DNA of 15,337 bases, from positions 1-15,337 of the forward strand of contig CACYEB010000091.1 of NCBI GenBank assembly GCA_902773305.1, given 5' to 3'. The translations under genes and the position numbers were made by a program. Origin of the DNA: an uncultured Bacteroidia bacterium. Its GTDB lineage: Bacteria > Bacteroidota > Bacteroidia > Bacteroidales > UBA932. The notes under the pieces were generated by a model. It was given only the letters and a program-made list of their open reading frames with translations. It made no database searches and was not told the origin of the DNA. Numbering within the stretch: the first letter of the stretch is position 1; the number at the start of each line of letters is the position of its first letter. This document shows positions 1 through 6,392 of the stretch, one piece after another.

Positions 1-326
1 CCTGCCATAAGGTTGCCGTGATACTCTTCTCCCCTGTACCTACCGGAAAAGACTCCTGCTTCGAGGCCGAGGCCATAGAAGAACGACAGCCCGGGAAGCA
101 GCGGCTGGTTAAAATCGTATGTACCGTTGGCCAATACGCCAAAGCCGTCACCAAGCATAAATGTAGCCTTGAAATCCAGGAAGGTGTTTGCACTGGTGAA
201 CTGTTTGTAGGTAAGGCCGGCAGTTCCCCATCCTCCCTCCAGACCGATAGCACGGTTGTAATTCTGTGCATTCACTGCGGTTACTGCAACGAAGCAGATT
301 GCGATGGTAGCTAAAAGTTTTTTCAT
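1..326 (-). CDS. Exported outer-membrane beta-barrel-like protein, N-terminal part (cut by window edge)
   Basis: An open frame starts at the ATG at 326-324 and runs off the left edge without a stop, giving 108 residues. Residues 1-20 form a clear signal peptide (KK, then a hydrophobic core, ending AVNA before QNYN). The mature part is rich in Gly and aromatic residues with alternating polar and hydrophobic stretches (for example LTYKQF, FLDFKATFML, SFFYGLGLEAGVF), as expected for strands of a small outer-membrane barrel. It resembles the small hypothetical outer-membrane proteins common in Bacteroidota, but I cannot name a family from the visible part. A -7-like element lies 26 bases upstream, so it probably has its own promoter, separate from the transglycosylase gene behind it. 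The reading frame is solid; the function is inference from the signal peptide and composition. Confidence 0.8.
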   Translation of the reverse strand, partial: MKKLLATIAICFVAVTAVNAQNYNRAIGLEGGWGTAGLTYKQFTSANTFLDFKATFMLGDGFGVLANGTYDFNQPLLPGLSFFYGLGLEAGVFSGRYRGEEYHGNLMA

Positions 327-352
327 CTCTGTAATTAGTAGTTATTGGTGTT

Positions 353-360
353 TAAACATA
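353..360 (-). promoter_or_regulatory. Candidate -7 promoter element for the outer-membrane protein gene
   Basis: On the minus strand the sequence reads TATGTTTA, a one-mismatch version of the Bacteroidota -7 consensus TAnnTTTG. It lies 26 bases before the ATG at 326, close to the spacing at the better promoters in this window (21 to 25 bases). No convincing -33 TTTG is visible. Weak call. Confidence 0.3.
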
Positions 361-387
361 TATTTCCAAAAGCGAATATACTAAAAA

Positions 388-1251
388 TCACTGGCGTGGG
401 ATAATAATTTGATATGCCTTGCCCCCCGGATTGGTGAGCTTGTCTGAACGCAGCCACAGATTCGCCCGTTTGAGGGCGGCATAGCTTACTCCGTGATCCT
501 TGGCGAAATCGACAAGAGAAGGGATTCCTCCCGTAACAGTGACGACCTTCTCGGGTTTATTGTAGGAGTACAATTGCGAGGCATCCATCCGGTAGCCGAA
601 CTTTTCGGGATGCTCAATGAACATTTTCGCAGCCAGAACCCGGAACATATACCGGGATGTCTCTTCGGGGAGATAGAGATCCAGGGCGGACTCCTCTTTC
701 TGTTCGGTCAGCCGGCGGGAAATACCACCCATACCTGCATTATAGCTTGCCGCAACCGTCATCCAGTCGCCGTATTTCGCATAGGCGGATTTCAGATACT
801 TGCACGCCGCTTCAGTCGCCTTCTCTATGTTATAGCGTTCGTCCACCTCCTCGCTTACCTCAAGGCCATACTGCTTGGCGGTTGCTTTTGTAAACTGCCA
901 CAGTCCCGCCGCGCCTGTTACGGAAACCGCCTTGGGGTCCAAGTTACTCTCTATCGTCATCAGATATTTCAAATCCTCGGGAATCCCCTTCTGCTTGAGT
1001 ATGGGCACCACCATAGAGAAACAGCGGACGCTGCGCTTGAGCATCAGCGATGACGTGGTATGCATATAAGTGAAGGTCATCAGTTCGCGATCCATCCGCT
1101 CGTACAAGTCGTCCCGCTCGAAGGTGATGCGGTCGCCGGCAAAGTCCACGAAGTCGGGCACGGCCGGAGGTTCAGGATGCCGGTTGGGCATCTGGCCCCG
1201 GGCCGTAGCAAAAGAGAGGACAAGGGCCGATATCAATATGATTTTTTTCAC
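388..1251 (-). CDS. Lytic transglycosylase, MltD-like (SLT domain plus LysM-like C-terminus)
   Basis: This 287-residue protein should cleave the MurNAc-GlcNAc bond of peptidoglycan in the periplasm, releasing 1,6-anhydro products. Residues 1-20 are a signal peptide ending ARGQ; there is no lipobox Cys. The SLT domain spans about 75-200. Its catalytic Glu is E101 in MTIESNLDPKAVS, followed by GAAGLWQF (113-120) and AASYNAG (167-173), all hallmark motifs of the family. Residues 235-287 (VTVTGGIPSLVDFAKDHGVS, ending YQIIIP) look like one degenerate LysM repeat for glycan binding. The start codon is GTG (1251-1249), chosen because it gives a complete signal peptide; an AAGGA stretch sits almost against it. 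It lies 8 bases behind the zeta-like kinase gene and is probably co-transcribed with it. The family assignment is firm; the exact physiological role is not. Confidence 0.93.
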   Translation of the reverse strand: MKKIILISALVLSFATARGQMPNRHPEPPAVPDFVDFAGDRITFERDDLYERMDRELMTFTYMHTTSSLMLKRSVRCFSMVVPILKQKGIPEDLKYLMTIESNLDPKAVSVTGAAGLWQFTKATAKQYGLEVSEEVDERYNIEKATEAACKYLKSAYAKYGDWMTVAASYNAGMGGISRRLTEQKEESALDLYLPEETSRYMFRVLAAKMFIEHPEKFGYRMDASQLYSYNKPEKVVTVTGGIPSLVDFAKDHGVSYAALKRANLWLRSDKLTNPGGKAYQIIIPRQ

Positions 1252-1259
1252 TTCCTTTA

Positions 1260-1829
1260 TTATTGTAATTCTGTTAAACTGTTGTAAACTGCTTTGTTGT
1301 AGATTATCGTCATCTCGTTCTGACCCCCTTTGGCTATCATGGAGGCGGGGGTTGTAGAGTTATCGAATATCATCCAGCTGTCCACTATCGGGATATATCT
1401 GTGGATGAGATTTATCATCCCCTGCCTGTAGCGGCGGCGGACCGTGGGCTCGGATACATTGTGACCGCCTGAAGCGACCCTCAACCTGACCCTTTCTACG
1501 GCCAGGTCATCGGAATAGAGCCAGAAATAGATGAGGATTACAGTATAGCCAAGATTCCTGGCATCTTCTATCACCCTTAACAGGCTCCTGGTTGCGAGAG
1601 TTGTCTCCACACCGAAATCGGCACGTCTCTCCAGCAATTCGTTCATCCGCTCCAGCATAATGCGGCTGGCGCGAATGGCGGCAGCCTCCGGCTTATTGGG
1701 CGACAGCCTCTCTGCTATTTCGTCTGAATTGACACATTCCCTCAGACCGAACATCTCGGGGAGGACGGTATAGGACGCCGTGGTCTTTCCGGCGCCGTTG
1801 CATCCAGATATGATGAACAGTTTGGGCAT
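1260..1829 (-). CDS. Zeta-toxin-like P-loop kinase (COG4185-type)
   Basis: This 189-residue cytoplasmic protein has a single P-loop domain. The Walker A motif is GCNGAGKTT (9-17). Next come NSDEIAERLSP with D36, VETTLATR with E75, and the marker motif GGHNV (121-125) followed by TVRRRYRQG (129-137). This order matches the zeta toxin / COG4185 kinases, where the Asp after Walker A is the catalytic base and the Glu helps hold the substrate. Epsilon/zeta toxins phosphorylate UDP-N-acetylglucosamine, but many stand-alone COG4185 members have no known substrate. No small antitoxin gene lies next to it: upstream is the TIGR02757 gene and downstream the lytic transglycosylase, 8 bases away. A good -7 element lies 21 bases before its ATG. 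The fold is confident; toxin activity is not shown by the sequence. Confidence 0.82.
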   Translation of the reverse strand: MPKLFIISGCNGAGKTTASYTVLPEMFGLRECVNSDEIAERLSPNKPEAAAIRASRIMLERMNELLERRADFGVETTLATRSLLRVIEDARNLGYTVILIYFWLYSDDLAVERVRLRVASGGHNVSEPTVRRRYRQGMINLIHRYIPIVDSWMIFDNSTTPASMIAKGGQNEMTIIYNKAVYNSLTELQ

Positions 1830-1850
1830 AGCGGTGGCCTAAATATCAGA

Positions 1851-1858
1851 CAAATATA
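1851..1858 (-). promoter_or_regulatory. -7 promoter element for the kinase-transglycosylase unit
   Basis: On the minus strand this reads TATATTTG, a full match to the Bacteroidota -7 consensus TAnnTTTG, ending 21 bases before the kinase ATG at 1829. The site lies in the 43-base gap after the TIGR02757 stop codon. This suggests the kinase and transglycosylase genes form their own transcription unit rather than a tail of the feo cluster. No clear -33 TTTG is seen. Confidence 0.55.
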
Positions 1859-1872
1859 CTAAAAAAAAGATA

Positions 1873-2577
1873 TTATGACCGGTTACGGGTCACTCCGTAG
1901 CCGAAAAGGGCGAAATCTCCCAGGCAGGGGTCGCCCGGGAAGATTTCCGAAAGTTCCTGTGTGATATCAAGAGCAGTGCGCATATCAGCGTTTTTCCTGG
2001 AGGTAAGCCCCATCTCCAGCGCCACTGTGTGTACGTGCACATCAAGAGGAATAATAAGGTCGGCGGGCGAAGAATCCAGCCAAAGCCCCAAATCTACGCG
2101 GCCGTCGCGGCGCACCATCCAGCGGCGCAGCATATTTATCTTTTTGTTGGCGGCGTGCGGATCGCTCTTGCGGCAGTAAATCCTTGTGCGGAATTCGTCC
2201 TGGGAAAGGTGTTCAAGCGAGTCGTTTTCAAGATAAAACTCACGCAAGGCGCCGCAGATAGCGGCGAATTCGCTCCACATAACGGTGCGGTGAAGAGAAC
2301 ACGGCTCGCAGCGGTACTGCCCTCTCATCACATAGTCATACGGCTTCCAGTCCATCTCGTCAAATGCCCGGCCGCAGTCACGCACAATCATCGCCCTTCT
2401 GCCCCACGCCAGATGGGACGCAATCACCGCCGCCGTTTCTACATCTGCCAGTGTACAGCCGCCGCGCCTGTAAGCCTCTGCAAACCGGCTGGGAAATGCT
2501 ATCGGGTCTTCCTTGAAATATACGGGGTCGTTGTATTTTGCAGCGTAGGTACGCAACAGGTCAGCGTTCCGATTCAT
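1873..2577 (-). CDS. TIGR02757 / DUF2400 family protein
   Basis: The protein is 234 residues from the ATG at 2577. An upstream in-frame ATG at 2667 would add 30 residues, but that stretch lies inside the small feo-associated gene and does not resemble the family. The chosen start gives LLRTYAAKYNDPVYFKEDPI, the usual family N-terminus. Family landmarks are GRR (59-61), FDEMDWKPYDYV (72-83), NKKINMLRRWMVR (144-156), VDLGLWL (161-167), PLDVHV (177-182) and a DFALFGYGV end (221-229). The function is not established. The PLDVHV...EMGL stretch resembles the segment around the catalytic Asp of HhH-GPD DNA glycosylases (VDTHVxR...RLGL), so a DNA-repair or base-handling role is possible; this is inference only. 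The start overlaps the end of the Cys-rich protein gene by 17 bases, so the two are probably translated from one message. Confidence 0.85.
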   Translation of the reverse strand: MNRNADLLRTYAAKYNDPVYFKEDPIAFPSRFAEAYRRGGCTLADVETAAVIASHLAWGRRAMIVRDCGRAFDEMDWKPYDYVMRGQYRCEPCSLHRTVMWSEFAAICGALREFYLENDSLEHLSQDEFRTRIYCRKSDPHAANKKINMLRRWMVRRDGRVDLGLWLDSSPADLIIPLDVHVHTVALEMGLTSRKNADMRTALDITQELSEIFPGDPCLGDFALFGYGVTRNRS

Positions 2578-2719
2578 ACTTCGAACATTTTGAACAATAT
2601 GGACACCCGTCGCATCCAGAGGAACAGTCGCAGCCTTTATCTTTTTTGAAAAAGAGGCGCCGGACAACCCAGGCCACTACTGCGGCTATTATTAGATATG
2701 CTATGATATCCAGGATCAT
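2561..2719 (-). CDS. FeoB-associated Cys-rich membrane protein
   Basis: This is a small protein of 52 residues from the ATG at 2719. The open frame extends further upstream inside feoAB, but the ATG at 2719 overlaps the feoAB stop as ATGA (2716-2719), a classic translational-coupling arrangement, and begins directly with the membrane helix. Residues 2-19 form one transmembrane segment, followed by the basic stretch RRLFFKKDK and then six cysteines at 30, 32, 36, 39, 42 and 45 (C-x-C-x3-C-x2-C-x2-C-x2-C). This is the layout of the short FeoB-associated Cys-rich proteins found next to feoB in many anaerobes. The Cys tail, placed on the cytoplasmic side by the positive-inside rule, could bind incoming Fe(II) or an Fe-S cluster. 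That function is inferred from context and composition; the gene call itself is strong. Confidence 0.88.
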   Translation of the reverse strand: MILDIIAYLIIAAVVAWVVRRLFFKKDKGCDCSSGCDGCPYCSKCSKYESER

Positions 2720-5082
2720 AAGAGCAGGATATGATATACCGCAAATGAAACAATCCAGGCGACGGCGGTGGTGTACAGTACGGTGAACCACGCCCATTTG
2801 CGGCCGGCTTCACGATGGACCGCACTCACAGCTGCGATACACGGGAAGTAGAGCAGCACGAACAGCAAGAATGACCATACCACCGGTTTGGTAAAGACAG
2901 CCTCACCGGATGGGTAGGACGCACAGCGGAGATTGGAGGCCAGAGTGGCATCATCGGCTTCTTCACCGTCCGGAGAATAGAGCACGCCCAACGACGATAC
3001 AACCACCTCTTTTGCGGCAAATCCGGTGAGCAGGCTCACACTCATCTTCCAGTCGAAGCCAAGCGGCGCGAATGCAGGCTGTATGGCCTTCCCTATCTTG
3101 CCGATGTAAGAATTGGCCGTATGTTCGGCAGCGGTCTGCCCCTCCTTTGCGCGGGGGAAATAACCCAGCGCCCAGATAATCACCGATGCGGCAAGGATCA
3201 CGGTACCCATTTTCTTGAGGTACTGAACGCTCTTGTCCCACATATGCCGGAATACGTTTCGGGCGGTGGGGAAACGGTACGGCGGAAGTTCCATAACAAA
3301 CTGGTCGTCGGTATTGCGGAACACGACCTTCTTCACCAGCAGAGATGTAAGCACCGCCACCAGCACGCCAATCAGATAGAGGCCGATGAGTACCAGCGCC
3401 TGGTTTTTCCTGAAGAAGGCCGAGACAAAAAGCAGGAATACCGGCAGCCTCGCAGAACAAGACATAAAAGGTATGGTGATGATCGTAAGGATGCGGTCTT
3501 TGCGGCTCTCGAGCGTACGCGTTGCCATAATTGCCGGAACACCGCATCCGAAACCTATGATGTAAGGTATGAACGACTTTCCGTGAAGCCCGATGCGGTG
3601 CATAAGTTTATCCACGATGAACGCCACGCGTGCCATATATCCGCTGTCTTCGAAAAACGATATGAAAAGAAACAGGATAAGGATGTTGGGTAGGAATACC
3701 AGAACCCCTCCAACTCCTGATATTATTCCGTCAACAATCAAATCGCGGAGCATACCCGACGGCATCACACTGCCTACCCAGCTGCCAAGGGCGGCGATGC
3801 CGGTCTCCAGCCACTTCTGGGGGTATGCTCCCAGGGTAAATGTGGCCTTGAACATCAGCCACATCAAGAACAGCAGGATCGGGATGCCAAGCCACCGGTG
3901 GGTAAGGATGGAATCAAGGGTATAAGCCTTCTTGCGCCTGTCCACCTTTGCAGGAGTTAAAGTTTCACTTAAGGCACCCTTGATGAAACCATATTTCAGA
4001 CTGGAAATTATGCTGACTATATCGTCGTGATACTCTTTTTCGAGTTCTTCGCGGGCCTTGTCACTTACTTGTTTTATCTGCTGATAATTAGGATATTGTC
4101 CAAGATATTTGTGGGTTGCGCCGTCATTTTCTATCAATTTGAGTGCAACGTAGCGGCCGTGGTAGTCGTCACGTATCTCCTGGTTCTCCTCTACGAGTTT
4201 CTTGACCTTGGCGATGAGCGGTTCCACAGTGTCACCGTAATTGATATGGATATGCTTGCTGGCGCCGTCGGCATCGGTGTAAACCTTCACTATCTGTTCA
4301 AGGACACCGTCTATTCCCTTTCCGGTACGGGCCACTACCGGCACTACCGGAAAACCTAGCATCTTTGAAAGACTCTCGTGGTCAAGCCTGTCACCGCTCG
4401 CCAGCAGTTCGTCGTACATATTCAGCGCCATCACTATGCGCGGATTCATATCAATCAGCTGGGTTGTCAAAAACAGGTTCCGTTCCAGATTGCCGGCATC
4501 CACGATGTTCAGTACGAGGTCAGGCTTTTGCTGCACTATATAGTTCCTTACATAGAGTTCTTCCGGAGAGTACTCGGTAAGCGAATAAGTGCCCGGAAGG
4601 TCCACAAGGTCTATCGTGTAGCCGGCGTGGTGGAAGGTCCCCACTTTGGAGTCCACCGTGACGCCGCTATAGTTGCCCACTTTCTCGTGAAGCCCTGTCG
4701 CGAAATTGAAAAACGATGTCTTGCCGCAGTTTGGATTGCCCACCAGGGCAACCGTAATGTGTTTGGTGATGGCCTCCACCTCGGCCTGCACGTGCTCTTC
4801 TATGGTACCGCCGAAATTAAAATCCGGGTGATAATTCTCGTCCAGGGAGACCACCTCTATGTTTCGGGCTTCGCTCCGGCGGAGAGAGACGTGGCTGCCC
4901 AGGATAACATACTCGACAGGATCGCGAAGCGGGGCGTTTTTCAGAACATTCACCGTCTGCCCCTTGATAAATCCCAGTTCCATTATACGGTTGCGGAAAC
5001 CACCGTGACCGTGGATCTTTGCGATGACGCAACGCCCCCCTTCGGGGATGTCCGCAAGCGTCAGGACCTTCTCATCTTCCAT
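2716..5082 (-). CDS. feoB: Ferrous iron transporter, FeoA-FeoB fusion
   Basis: This 788-residue inner-membrane protein drives Fe(II) uptake under anaerobic conditions. Residues 5-80 are a FeoA SH3-like domain (ADIPEGGRCVI, NRIMELGFIKGQTV), fused to FeoB as is common in Bacteroidota. The G domain follows: G1 GNPNCGKTS (115-123), switch region GNYSGVTVDSK (136-146), G3 DLPG (161-164), G4 NMYD (221-224) and a G5-like ARTGKGI (251-257). A helical GDI-like linker spans about 280-375. The membrane domain starts near 395 and holds the conserved gate segments GFGCGVPAIMATRTLESRKD (510-529) and FMSCSARLPVF (539-549), each with its Cys. It is full length with no missing motif. Expression is probably independent of the preceding hsp20, since a terminator lies between them. 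No confident promoter or Fur box is visible in the 54 bases between the terminator and the ATG. Confidence 0.97.
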   Translation of the reverse strand: MEDEKVLTLADIPEGGRCVIAKIHGHGGFRNRIMELGFIKGQTVNVLKNAPLRDPVEYVILGSHVSLRRSEARNIEVVSLDENYHPDFNFGGTIEEHVQAEVEAITKHITVALVGNPNCGKTSFFNFATGLHEKVGNYSGVTVDSKVGTFHHAGYTIDLVDLPGTYSLTEYSPEELYVRNYIVQQKPDLVLNIVDAGNLERNLFLTTQLIDMNPRIVMALNMYDELLASGDRLDHESLSKMLGFPVVPVVARTGKGIDGVLEQIVKVYTDADGASKHIHINYGDTVEPLIAKVKKLVEENQEIRDDYHGRYVALKLIENDGATHKYLGQYPNYQQIKQVSDKAREELEKEYHDDIVSIISSLKYGFIKGALSETLTPAKVDRRKKAYTLDSILTHRWLGIPILLFLMWLMFKATFTLGAYPQKWLETGIAALGSWVGSVMPSGMLRDLIVDGIISGVGGVLVFLPNILILFLFISFFEDSGYMARVAFIVDKLMHRIGLHGKSFIPYIIGFGCGVPAIMATRTLESRKDRILTIITIPFMSCSARLPVFLLFVSAFFRKNQALVLIGLYLIGVLVAVLTSLLVKKVVFRNTDDQFVMELPPYRFPTARNVFRHMWDKSVQYLKKMGTVILAASVIIWALGYFPRAKEGQTAAEHTANSYIGKIGKAIQPAFAPLGFDWKMSVSLLTGFAAKEVVVSSLGVLYSPDGEEADDATLASNLRCASYPSGEAVFTKPVVWSFLLFVLLYFPCIAAVSAVHREAGRKWAWFTVLYTTAVAWIVSFAVYHILLL

Positions 5083-5136
5083 CGTGACTACATTTCAAAA
5101 TAAACTGTTAAGTACGGGAATGTTTTTGAAAAATCC

Positions 5137-5173
5137 AAAAAAAATAACGCAACCCATAGAGTTGCGTTATTTT
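5137..5173 (-). terminator. Intrinsic terminator downstream of hsp20
   Basis: A perfect 13-bp stem (AAAATAACGCAAC at 5141-5153, pairing with 5161-5173) encloses a 7-base loop. Read on the minus strand, the hairpin runs into eight T residues (5144-5137). It begins 23 bases after the hsp20 stop codon and ends 54 bases before the feoAB start, so it should end the hsp20 transcript and separate the two units. The plus-strand reading has only a short T run, and no plus-strand gene needs it. Confidence 0.85.
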
Positions 5174-5196
5174 GTGAGCATTTTGACAGAAAGGGA

Positions 5197-5628
5197 TTAC
5201 CTGATGTCTATCTGTTTGGTAGCCGCAGGTTTGACCACGACCTCTTTCTTGGGCAGATGCACGTTCAGCACGCCCTTTTCGACCTTGGCCTCGATCTTTT
5301 CGCAATCCACATCGTCAGGCAGCAGCAGACTCTGCTGGAATTTCTCATAAGAGAACTCGCGGCGCAGATAGCGGCCTTTCTTTTTCTCTTCCTTGTGCTC
5401 CGATTTCTTTTCCATATTGATGTGGAGATAACCGTCGTTGTCTACACGGACATTGAAGTCATCTTTATCGAGCCCCGGTGCGGCGAGCTCTACATCATAC
5501 TCTTTTTCATTTTCAATCACATTGATTGCGGGGGCGGTATAATTGGCCCTTGACATCCAGCTGTTGTCGAAAAAGTCATTGAAAATGTCCGGCAGCCAAC
5601 TGTCTTGCATTCTTCTCATAGGTAACAT
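5197..5628 (-). CDS. Small heat shock protein, Hsp20/alpha-crystallin family
   Basis: This 143-residue ATP-independent holdase chaperone should bind unfolding proteins in the cytoplasm. The N-terminus (MLPMRR, then WLPDIFNDFFD) is typical of Bacteroidota Hsp20 and supports the first ATG over two later Met residues. The alpha-crystallin domain spans about 34-127, with AAPGLDKDDFNV (49-60), GYLHI (66-70) and the conserved GVLNVHLPK (119-127). A C-terminal I-x-I motif (IDI, 140-142) for oligomer contacts is present. The gene stands alone: its own terminator follows, and it is divergent from an FKBP chaperone gene across a 194-base intergenic region. That region holds TGTCA/TGACA repeats and no recognisable CIRCE element. 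No clear -7 element is seen just upstream. Confidence 0.95.
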   Translation of the reverse strand: MLPMRRMQDSWLPDIFNDFFDNSWMSRANYTAPAINVIENEKEYDVELAAPGLDKDDFNVRVDNDGYLHINMEKKSEHKEEKKKGRYLRREFSYEKFQQSLLLPDDVDCEKIEAKVEKGVLNVHLPKKEVVVKPAATKQIDIR

Positions 5629-5746
5629 AGTTCAAAAACTTTAATCGTTCCGGTTTGAGCACCCTCGCGGAGCTTATTCCCGGGCCCTGTAGCGGGTCGA
5701 AACAGTTTAATTCAAACCTGGTGCCAGCCGCCGGAAGTGGCCAAAA

Positions 5747-5773
5747 TGTCACTGGGAGAATGACAATATGTCA
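5747..5773. promoter_or_regulatory. Cluster of TGTCA/TGACA half-sites between two chaperone genes (candidate operator)
   Basis: Three half-sites occur in the order TGTCA, 9 bases, TGACA, 3 bases, TGTCA. The last two form a perfect inverted repeat, TGACA-ATA-TGTCA (5761-5773), and the first two pair in the opposite orientation. A further TGACA lies at 5816-5820, just before the FKBP start. The inverted repeat sits 16 bases upstream of the FKBP -7 element, over its -33 region. A repressor or activator site serving one or both divergent genes is a reasonable inference; the binding protein is unknown. Confidence 0.4.
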
Positions 5774-5789
5774 AAAAAATAGTTTTTGC

Positions 5790-5797
5790 TATCTTTG
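5790..5797 (+). promoter_or_regulatory. -7 promoter element for the FKBP-serB-ABC unit
   Basis: TATCTTTG fully matches the Bacteroidota -7 consensus TAnnTTTG and ends 25 bases before the FKBP ATG at 5823. A -33 TTTG is not obvious; that position is occupied by the TGACA-ATA-TGTCA inverted repeat. Confidence 0.6.
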
Positions 5798-5822
5798 CAG
5801 GCAATCCGGATAATATGACATT

Positions 5823-6374
5823 ATGAATATCAGTGACAACAAAGTAGTACATCTTGTTTATCAGCTCGAAGTTGACGGGCAGATTGCCGACAGTTGCGAT
5901 GCTACCCGTCCCTTGGAGTTCATCTTCGGTGCCGGCTACCTTCTGCCAAAGTTCGAAGAAAATATAGACGGCAAGGCTGCGGGTGACAAATTCGACTTCC
6001 GTCTGACAGCCGCCGAAGGTTATGGCGAATATGACCACCGTGCCGTGATTGACCTGCCAAAGAGCATCTTTATGCGTGACGGGGCGTTTGCGGAGGATAT
6101 CGTTTTTGTAGGCAACATAATCCCTATGATGAGTCAGGAAGGCGGCGTGATGCCCGGAAAGGTGCTGGAAATCGGTACTGATGCCGTCAAGATGGACTTC
6201 AATCACCAGATGGCGGGCAAAGACCTGCATTTCACTGGCGAGATACTTATGGTGCGCGACGCCACAGAAGAGGAACTTCGCAACGGCCTTCACGGCGAGA
6301 AAAAGGGATGCGGCGGATGCCAGGGCGGCGGATGCGGCGAGGGTGGATGCAACTCCGACTGTAAATGCAATTAA
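5823..6374 (+). CDS. SlyD-like FKBP-type peptidyl-prolyl isomerase with Cys-rich tail
   Basis: This 183-residue cytoplasmic protein should catalyse cis-trans isomerisation of prolyl bonds and act as a chaperone. The FKBP half is split as in SlyD: an N-terminal part (LVYQLEVDGQIADSC, then FIFGAGYLLPKFEENIDG and GDKFDFRLTAAEGYG), an inserted insert-in-flap region at about 70-125, and the closing FNHQMAGKDLHFTGEIL (126-142), equivalent to the NHPLAGK segment of SlyD. The last 23 residues are rich in Gly and Cys, with six cysteines at 163, 166, 171, 176, 180 and 182. SlyD of enterobacteria has a His/Cys metal-binding tail that serves nickel delivery; this Cys-only tail probably binds a soft metal, but which one is unknown. 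The gene heads a unit with serB (18 bases downstream) and shares a divergent upstream region with hsp20. Confidence 0.92.
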   Translation: MNISDNKVVHLVYQLEVDGQIADSCDATRPLEFIFGAGYLLPKFEENIDGKAAGDKFDFRLTAAEGYGEYDHRAVIDLPKSIFMRDGAFAEDIVFVGNIIPMMSQEGGVMPGKVLEIGTDAVKMDFNHQMAGKDLHFTGEILMVRDATEEELRNGLHGEKKGCGGCQGGGCGEGGCNSDCKCN

Positions 6375-6392
6375 TTATTTGGGACTGAAACT

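Noticed and set aside
4378..5103. Long plus-strand open frame (241 residues) opposite feoAB
   Set aside because: It lies wholly across the FeoA and G-domain coding region and shows no motif, no signal and no promoter; it is an antisense shadow of a certain gene.
5117..5136. Imperfect dyad before feoAB, considered as a Fur box
   Set aside because: Only 6 of 10 positions pair and the sequence does not resemble a known Fur-family operator or the palindrome at 11406; the pairing is expected in A/T-rich DNA.
5652..5718. GGTTTGA ... TCAAACC inverted pair in the hsp20-FKBP gap
   Set aside because: Seven-base arms 53 bases apart are likely by chance and do not fit CIRCE or a terminator.
5712..6293. 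Minus-strand open frame (193 residues) opposite the FKBP gene
   Set aside because: The plus-strand FKBP has clear motifs and a promoter; the opposite frame shows nothing recognisable.
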